Part shown: one piece after another, positions 59,447-64,000 of the stretch
Numbering within the stretch: the first letter of the stretch is position 1
Layout: every line of letters starts with the position of its first letter
Source of the DNA: Asanoa ferruginea
GTDB lineage: Bacteria > Actinomycetota > Actinomycetes > Mycobacteriales > Micromonosporaceae
NCBI RefSeq assembly: GCF_003387075.1
Contig: NZ_QUMQ01000001.1
Location: forward strand, 4,836,001 to 4,900,000
DNA length: 64,000 nucleotides
Direction: 5' to 3'
Translations under genes and position numbers: made by a program
The notes under the pieces: generated by a model
The model's input: only the letters and a program-made list of their open reading frames with translations
Database searches by the model: none
What the model was told of the DNA's origin: nothing

Positions 59447-60598
59447 GCGGACCCGCACGCCGGCGCGGAAGACCGCCCGCACGTCGCGTAGCGCGGCGAT
59501 GTCGGTGGTCGGGTCGCCGGCAACGGCCAGCAGGTCGGCGTCGTAGCCCGCCGCCACCCGGCCCTTCGTCGCGCCGACACCGCACGCGGCGGCCGCGTCG
59601 GCGGTCACCGCGCGCAGCGCCGCTTCCGGCCCGTCGCCGAAGAGCAGGAACATCTCCGCGGCGTACGCGAGCACATCGTGCGGTTTCGACGCGTCGATGC
59701 CGGCGTCGCTGGTGACGATCATGCGGACGCCGGCCCGGCGCTGCTGCTGGAAGATCGCGGTCAGCGTGGCCGACAGCGCCGCGGTGCGCGGGTTGACCGG
59801 CTGGCCCGGCAGGTAGCCCAGCGTCGCCGAGACGACCGTGTCGCTCGCGGCCAGCTTCCCGATCACGGCCGGATCAGCGGCGGCGCCGTCGGCGGTCAGG
59901 AACGAGCCGTGCTCGACGGTGTCGAAACCGGCGTCGACGGCGGCCGCGATGGCCGGCGCGCTGTGCGCGTGCGCGGCGGCCGGCAGACCGTGCCGGTGCG
60001 CCTCGTCGGCCGCCGCGGCGAGTTCTTCCGGGCTGAACTGGAGCAGGTAGGGCTTGGTGCCTGGGGTGATCTCGCCGCCGGTGGCCAGCACCTTGATCAC
60101 GTCGACGCCGCGGGCGGCGTGCTCGGCCACCGCCGCCCGGATGCCGGCGACGCCGGAGACCTCGCCGCCGAGCCACCAGCAGTGCCCGCGCGGACTGGTC
60201 AGCGGCGGTCCGGCGGCCAGCACGTGCGGGCCGGTGTGCGGCGCCGCCGCGAACTGCGCCCGCAGCCGCAGCGCCACGTAGCCGCGGTCGCCCAGGTCGC
60301 GCACGGTCGTGATGCCGGCGTGCAGCGCCCGGGTGGCCGCCACCTTCGCGCCGCGGAGCAACTCGTCGTCGTCGACCGCGTGCAACCGGGCGACCGGGTC
60401 GGCGCCGGCGTCGAACACCAGGTGGGTGTGCGCGTCGACCAGCCCCGGCAGCAACGTCACCGCGCCGAGATCGAGCGCGTCGGCCGGCGCCGGGCCGCCG
60501 TGCGCCACGCTGACCACGGTGCCGCCCTCGACGTACACGATGGGATTGTCGGTAGTGGTGACGCCGTCGAAGAGCCGTGCGGCCCGGATCGCCCGCAT
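59444..60598 (-). CDS. Metal-dependent amidohydrolase (imidazolonepropionase/prolidase-like)
   Basis: A 384-residue amidohydrolase. The HxH metal site DAHTHLVFD lies near residue 61, a further VIKVLATGG Lys segment (about 168), AHAHS (about 213), VEHGSF (about 232) and TSDAGID (about 299) supply the remaining ligands. This is the cyclic imide/prolidase-like subfamily; the hydrolysed bond is unknown. ATG 60598 gives a typical N-terminus (RAIRAARLFDG); an in-frame start at 60667 would overlap the GNAT gene. It follows that GNAT gene by 2 bp in the same direction. Confidence 0.88.
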   Translation of the reverse strand: MRAIRAARLFDGVTTTDNPIVYVEGGTVVSVAHGGPAPADALDLGAVTLLPGLVDAHTHLVFDAGADPVARLHAVDDDELLRGAKVAATRALHAGITTVRDLGDRGYVALRLRAQFAAAPHTGPHVLAAGPPLTSPRGHCWWLGGEVSGVAGIRAAVAEHAARGVDVIKVLATGGEITPGTKPYLLQFSPEELAAAADEAHRHGLPAAAHAHSAPAIAAAVDAGFDTVEHGSFLTADGAAADPAVIGKLAASDTVVSATLGYLPGQPVNPRTAALSATLTAIFQQQRRAGVRMIVTSDAGIDASKPHDVLAYAAEMFLLFGDGPEAALRAVTADAAAACGVGATKGRVAAGYDADLLAVAGDPTTDIAALRDVRAVFRAGVRVR

Positions 60599-60600
60599 GG

Positions 60601-60885
60601 TCAGCTGGTCGCCAGCAGGTCCTGATATTCCGGGTGCTTGTCGATGAATCCCGCGATGAACGGGCACTGCGCGTAGACCCGCAGGCCACGGTCGCGCGAC
60701 TCGTCGAGGACCGCGCGGGCCAGGCGGCTGCCCAGGCCCTTGCCCTCGAAATTGGGGTCGATCTCGGTGTGCGTGAACACGATGCCGCCCTCGCGCAGGC
60801 GGTAGGCGGAGAAGCCGGCCAGCGCACCGTCGACGGTGAGCTCGAAACGGTGTTTGTCGGGGTTGTCGTTCACCACGGATTCCAC
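60601..60885 (-). CDS. Small GNAT-like acetyltransferase (YjdJ type)
   Basis: A 94-residue single-domain GNAT of the short YjdJ-type family (PF14542-like): FELTVDGALAGFSAYR (about 13-28), FTHTEIDPNFEGKGLGSRLA (acetyl-CoA loop with EGKGLGSRL, about 36-55), YAQCPFIAGFIDKHPEYQ (about 72-89, conserved CPF...HPEY end). GTG 60885 is chosen; GTGs at 60876 and 60873 are possible. It forms an operon with the amidohydrolase and is divergent from the kinase-like gene, with very short leaders on both sides. Confidence 0.85.
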   Translation of the reverse strand: MESVVNDNPDKHRFELTVDGALAGFSAYRLREGGIVFTHTEIDPNFEGKGLGSRLARAVLDESRDRGLRVYAQCPFIAGFIDKHPEYQDLLATS

Positions 60886-60902
60886 CCCTACAGTTCTACC
60901 CC

Positions 60903-61817
60903 GTGGGCCGCCCGTTGCGATCACTGCTCGCCGCCGACGACATCGCGGCGTTGGTCACCGGCGCCTACGGGCTGCCGGCCGCCGGCGCAGTGCTGCTCCG
61001 GTCGCTGAACAACGACGTCTACCGGGTCGACACCGGGCGCGGCCCGCTGGTGCTCAAGCTCTACCGGCACGGCCGACCGCTGGCCGCGGTGGTCTGGGAG
61101 GTGGCGCTCGCGGCACACCTCGGCGACCGCGTCCCGCAGGCGGTGCCGCTGCGCGACGGGCGTCCGGCCGGCACGCTCGACGCGGCCGAGGGTGCGCGGG
61201 CCTACGCGCTCTGGGAGTGGGCACCCGGCACGCCGCCGCCGGCACCGGCCACCGACCGGCTGGCCGGCCAGTTCGGGCGCGCCGTCGCGGCGTTCCACGC
61301 GGTCGCCGACGTCGGTGCCCCGCCGGCTCCCCGCGGCACCGACCTCGGTGAACTGCTCGGCCCGACGCTGGACCGGGTGCGCGCGGCCGTCGGGCCGGCC
61401 GACCGCGAGTTGCTGGCGCGACTCGGTGCCGTCCTTCCGGAGCGGGTCGGCGGTCCCGGCCTCGACCGGGGGATCTGCCACGGCGACGTGTCGCTCGACA
61501 ACGTGCACGTCGACGGCGACCGGCTGGTGCTCTACGACCTCGACCTGGCCGGCGCGGGCTGGCGGGCGGCCGACCTGAGCGGCGTCGCGAGCACGCCCAC
61601 GTGGCCCGCCTTCCTCGCGGGCTATCGCGAGGTGCGGCCGTTCGGCGGCGCCGACCTCGCCGCGCTGCCGTGGTTCAAGGTGCTCGGGCTGATCGCCAAC
61701 CTGCACTACCACCTGGTCGAGAAACCGATGTTCCGCGGGATCGACTCCATCCGCGAGGGTTGGGCCGACCGCGAGTTGGCGGCATTGCGTGCCGGTGCGG
61801 CGGAATTGCTCGAATAG
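60903..61817 (+). CDS. APH-family phosphotransferase
   Basis: A 304-residue kinase-like protein of the aminoglycoside-phosphotransferase/choline kinase fold. ATP-binding N-lobe with LNNDVYRVDT and VLKLYR Lys (about residue 51), catalytic loop CHGDVSLDNV (about 195-204), and metal loop YDLDLAG (about 213-219). Substrate unknown. Start GTG 60903 is 9 bp after a TACAGT -10 element, so the mRNA is probably leaderless. The next gene follows after 34 bp. Confidence 0.88.
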   Translation: MGRPLRSLLAADDIAALVTGAYGLPAAGAVLLRSLNNDVYRVDTGRGPLVLKLYRHGRPLAAVVWEVALAAHLGDRVPQAVPLRDGRPAGTLDAAEGARAYALWEWAPGTPPPAPATDRLAGQFGRAVAAFHAVADVGAPPAPRGTDLGELLGPTLDRVRAAVGPADRELLARLGAVLPERVGGPGLDRGICHGDVSLDNVHVDGDRLVLYDLDLAGAGWRAADLSGVASTPTWPAFLAGYREVRPFGGADLAALPWFKVLGLIANLHYHLVEKPMFRGIDSIREGWADRELAALRAGAAELLE

Positions 61818-61851
61818 TCCGGGGTGGACGGCGTTCCGTACCCTTGGCCGG

Positions 61852-62178
61852 GTGAATACGCGACGAACGACCGTGAGCCTTCTCGCGGCGCTCGCCCTCG
61901 GCGGCGCCCTTCTCGCCGGTTGCAGCTCCGAAGGAGCCTCCACCAACTGCGGCCTCGACCAGTGCACCGTCACCTTCGACCGGGGTGTCCAGGGAAACGC
62001 CAGCATCCTCGGCGTCGACGCCAAGTTCGTGCAGGCCGACGCCAACACCGTCACGCTCGAGGTGGCCGGTGAGCAGATCTCGTTGACCACCGGCGGCCAG
62101 GCGGTCGACGTGGGGGGCCTTCAGGTCTCGCTCTCGTCGATCACCGACGACCAGGTGTCGGTGCAGATCTCCCGGTAG
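61852..62178 (+). CDS. Small lipoprotein
   Basis: A 108-residue exported lipoprotein: basic N-terminus, hydrophobic helix, and lipobox LLAGC with Cys at residue 24. The mature part begins SSEGAS and carries two further Cys (TNCGLDQC) that may pair, then a beta-rich domain (VTFDRGVQGNASILGV, VTLEVAGEQISL, VQISR). No enzyme motif. The GTG start lies just after TACCCT, a possible -10, so leaderless. Function unknown. Confidence 0.8.
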   Translation: MNTRRTTVSLLAALALGGALLAGCSSEGASTNCGLDQCTVTFDRGVQGNASILGVDAKFVQADANTVTLEVAGEQISLTTGGQAVDVGGLQVSLSSITDDQVSVQISR

Positions 62179-62216
62179 GGGTTTGGAAAAGTGGCGTGCC
62201 GGTCACATTGACCGGC

Positions 62217-63032
62217 ATGTCAGCAGCCAGCCGTGCCGAGTCCACCGCCTCGAGGGCCGCCAACAGTTCGGCCCTCGAGGCGCTCACCCGAGCCGGCTTC
62301 ATCGGCTACGGGATCGTCCATCTGCTGTTCGCCTGGTTGGCGTTGCAGATCGCGTTCGACAAGCCGGCCGCCGAGGGTGACCAGTCGGGCGCGCTGATGA
62401 CGATCGCGCAGCAGCCGCTGGGCAAGTTCCTGGTGGTCGCGATCGCCGTCGGCCTGCTGGCCATGGCGATCTGGCAGCTCTCCGAGGCGCTCATCGGGCA
62501 CCGGTCCGAGCAGGGCAAGTCCCGGGTCTTCGAGCGCATCGCGTCGGCGTTCCGCACCGTGGTCTACGCCTATTTCGCCTGGACCGCCTGGAAGGTCTTC
62601 AAGGGCGTGCCGCAGTCGGCCGCCGACACCCAGCAGAAGAAGACGCAGGACCTGCTGACCAGTGGTGGTGGGCGGGCCGTGGTGATCATCGCTGGCCTGG
62701 CGCTCGCTGGTCTTGGCATCGGGCTGGTCATCTACGGGCTGAAGAAGGCGTTCGCCAAGCACCTGAAGCCGATGCCGCCGCACACCCGGAAGGTCGCGAT
62801 GCGGCTCGGTGCGGCGGGCTACAGCGCCAAGGGCATCGCGTACGGCATCGCCGGGGTGCTCTTCGTGGTCGCCGGTGCCACTTACGACCCGGCCAAGGCG
62901 CGCGGGTTGGACGCCGCATTGGAGACGCTTCGCGGCCAGGCGTACGGCGCTGTCCTGCTAACCCTGGTAGCTCTCGGTATCGCCGCTTTTGCGCTGTTCT
63001 GCTTCCTGCAGTCGAAGTACCGCAAGGTCTGA
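62217..63032 (+). CDS. DUF1206 membrane protein
   Basis: A 271-residue integral membrane protein with three tandem DUF1206 units of two helices each, marked by repeated AR/GF-IGYGIVHLLFAWLA, FRTVVYAYFAWTAW and GYSAKGIAYGIAGVLFVVAG segments. Family function is unknown; it is common in actinobacteria and cyanobacteria. ATG 62217 is preceded by a short GC-rich leader (ACCGGC), with no strong ribosome site. It is followed, 63 bp downstream, by the holin-like gene and shares its direction. Confidence 0.88.
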   Translation: MSAASRAESTASRAANSSALEALTRAGFIGYGIVHLLFAWLALQIAFDKPAAEGDQSGALMTIAQQPLGKFLVVAIAVGLLAMAIWQLSEALIGHRSEQGKSRVFERIASAFRTVVYAYFAWTAWKVFKGVPQSAADTQQKKTQDLLTSGGGRAVVIIAGLALAGLGIGLVIYGLKKAFAKHLKPMPPHTRKVAMRLGAAGYSAKGIAYGIAGVLFVVAGATYDPAKARGLDAALETLRGQAYGAVLLTLVALGIAAFALFCFLQSKYRKV

Positions 63033-63095
63033 CACACTGATCATGGCGGTATGTCCGTTCCAGGAGGTATCCGCCAGCGTGAGAGGAGGCCCCGA

Positions 63096-63569
63096 ATGGT
63101 TGACGCCCGCAACGCCGCCGCACCACCGCGTGCCGATGCCGACCCGACGACGGCGGAGCTGGTGCAGCGCGCGACCGAGCAGGTTTCCCGGTTGGTCCGC
63201 GACGAGCTCGCGCTGGCCAAGGCCGAGCTGACGCACAAGGCCAAGCATGCCGGCATCGGCATCGGGCTCTTCGGCGGCGCTGGCGGCCTGGCCTTCTTCG
63301 GCATCTCGGTGCTGATCGCGACCGCCGTCATCGCCATCGACATCGCGCTGCCGCTGTGGCTGTCGGCGCTGATCGTCGGCGCCTTCCTGATGATCCTCGC
63401 CGGCCTGTTCGCCCTGGTCGGCCGCTTCGAGGTCAAGCGCGCGACGCCGCCGGTCCCCTCCGACGTCACCGAAGGCCTCAAGGCCGACATGCAGACCGTC
63501 AAGGACGGCTTCCGCAACAATGGGCACAAGAATGGCCACGGGGCCAGCTCAGGGGGTGCGGGGCGATGA
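63096..63569 (+). CDS. Actinobacterial holin-X/DUF1469-type membrane protein
   Basis: A 157-residue protein with the phage-holin 3_6 (DUF1469) layout. An N-terminal amphipathic helix (TAELVQRATEQVSRLVRDEL, about 21-40; ALAKAELT) is followed by two transmembrane helices (about 54-77 and 85-110) and a Gly/His-rich tail with two NGHKNGH-type units. In actinobacteria such proteins are chromosomal envelope/stress proteins, not phage lysis genes. The ATG follows GAGAGGAGG by about 6 bp. Its stop overlaps the next start as ATGA. Confidence 0.85.
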   Translation: MVDARNAAAPPRADADPTTAELVQRATEQVSRLVRDELALAKAELTHKAKHAGIGIGLFGGAGGLAFFGISVLIATAVIAIDIALPLWLSALIVGAFLMILAGLFALVGRFEVKRATPPVPSDVTEGLKADMQTVKDGFRNNGHKNGHGASSGGAGR

Positions 63570-63916
63570 CGGCATCAGGCAATGGCCACGGCAGCAACGG
63601 CAACCCGCCGTCCGACCCGGCGGTGCTCCGGGCGGAGATCCGGCGCACCCGGGCCGAGCTGGGGGAGACGGTCCAGCTGCTGGCGGCCAAGGCCGACGTG
63701 AAGGCGCGGATGAAGAGCTCGGCCACCCAGGCGCGGGACCGGTTCAAGGCGAAGGCCACCACGACCGCGTCCCGGATGCGGGAAAGCGGCAACGGCGGCC
63801 GGCCCGGCGGCCCGGCCACGCTGCGCGCCAACCCGGTGCCGGTGGCCACGATGATCGGCGTCGCGGCCAGTGCCGTCGCGATCATCCTGCTGGTGATGCG
63901 TAGGCGCCGCCGCTGA
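63566..63916 (+). CDS. DUF3618 protein
   Basis: A 116-residue protein. The N-terminal half has the DUF3618 signature, DPAVLRAEIRRTRAELGETV (about 17-36) and QLLAAKADVKARMK, a charged helix; the C-terminal end carries a single transmembrane segment (ATMIGVAASAVAIILLVM, about 95-112) followed by RRRRR. It is probably membrane-anchored with the helix in the cytoplasm. Its ATG overlaps the holin-like stop by 4 bp. Confidence 0.88.
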   Translation: MTASGNGHGSNGNPPSDPAVLRAEIRRTRAELGETVQLLAAKADVKARMKSSATQARDRFKAKATTTASRMRESGNGGRPGGPATLRANPVPVATMIGVAASAVAIILLVMRRRRR

Positions 63917-63926
63917 GCCAGCGGCG
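63908..63926 (+). terminator. Short hairpin after the DUF3618 gene
   Basis: CGCCGCT (63908-63914), GAGCC loop, AGCGGCG (63920-63926). It overlaps the DUF3618 stop and precedes the next gene by 28 bp; it may attenuate read-through. Seven base pairs only. Confidence 0.4.
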
Positions 63927-63953
63927 GGCCAGGGGTTCAACGGGGGGAACCGA

Positions 63954-64000
63954 ATGGCCAGGCGAATCAGCAAGTCCAACTACAAGCCGATCGGGATCGT
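63954..64000 (+). CDS. DUF4235-like protein (start only; cut by window edge)
   Basis: An ATG after GGGGGGAA opens a frame reading MARRISKSNYKPIGIV up to the window edge. The YKPIGI/V segment is the opening of DUF4235 membrane proteins, which often follow holin-X and DUF3618 genes in actinobacteria. Only 15 codons are visible, so the call rests on context and this short stretch. Confidence 0.6.
   Translation, partial: MARRISKSNYKPIGI

Noticed and set aside
63096-63569. Prophage remnant because of the holin-like protein
   Set aside because: This DUF1469/holin-X type is a chromosomal actinobacterial protein; there is no endolysin, integrase or structural phage gene nearby.

Overview
This 64 kb window is very GC-rich bacterial chromosome (about 70% or more by eye). 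It carries typical actinomycete genes: a SpoIIE/RsbU-type phosphatase, a twin-arginine lipoprotein-type sugar-binding protein with no dedicated ATPase, MarR/TetR/LuxR/XRE regulators, a holin-like/DUF3618/DUF4235-like stress cluster, many 4-bp ATGA/GTGA start-stop overlaps, and many GTG starts. A Micromonosporaceae-like or related filamentous actinobacterium is the best inference; no rRNA, tRNA or marker gene fixes the genus. I see no tRNA, rRNA, CRISPR array, insertion sequence or prophage. Most of the window looks like ordinary chromosome.

Layout. (1) 1-5982: a plus-strand purine/ureide catabolic operon: the xanthine dehydrogenase molybdenum subunit (cut at the left edge), a DUF6986 protein, allantoinase, allantoicase, and a translationally coupled small SepF-like protein. 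(2) 6023-9176: a secreted GH6 endoglucanase with a CBM2, behind two palindromes, one a near-perfect CebR box; a YflT-like membrane stress protein; an unknown membrane-anchored protein; and a 164-bp fold-back sequence. (3) 9176-18722: DUF1684, MarR-pirin pair, phospholipase D-like protein, Pcm-type methyltransferase with an APH-like kinase, phosphoesterase, and two tandem serine beta-lactamase-like paralogues. (4) 18777-24312: a three-gene operon of PAS/GAF-PP2C-HATPase signalling protein, HAD phosphatase and Na+/H+ antiporter, opposite an MscS-like membrane protein with a coiled-coil tail. (5) 24412-33852: lipoprotein, MFS transporter behind a LacI-type palindrome, LuxR regulator, a secreted HEFHH...DEY metallopeptidase-like protein with a co-translated partner, a methyltransferase/XRE-cupin divergent pair, GNAT, and a secreted serine hydrolase.

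(6) 33903-40364: a tightly overlapping six-gene sugar-uptake operon (two permeases, binding lipoprotein, Gfo/Idh/MocA oxidoreductase, PmoA-like protein, cupin). (7) 41158-44003: an energy-coupling-factor Ni/Co transporter (M, N-like, Q, O) preceded by a 6-5-6 Nur-like box, which favours nickel. (8) 44018-51803: SRPBCC and DUF2795 proteins and a YihY/BrkB membrane protein with sigma-B-like promoters, a phytoene-desaturase-like flavoprotein, a GT4 glycosyltransferase, an MBL-fold hydrolase, a secreted DUF1906 protein and an enol-lactonase-like hydrolase. (9) 51855-57170: a 985-residue DUF4062-STAND-TPR protein (the best candidate for an undescribed signalling or defence system), an unknown protein and RecQ with an SH3/Tudor-like tail. 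(10) 57278-64000: GH3 NagZ-like enzyme, TetR regulator, amidohydrolase, GNAT, kinase, lipoprotein, DUF1206, and the holin-like/DUF3618/DUF4235-like cluster, cut at the right edge.

Common themes are nitrogen scavenging from purines, polysaccharide use under LacI-type control, and envelope/osmotic stress genes sharing a GNNT-N15/16-GGGTAN promoter pattern. Functions are assigned by reading motifs in the translated sequence; no database search was run.
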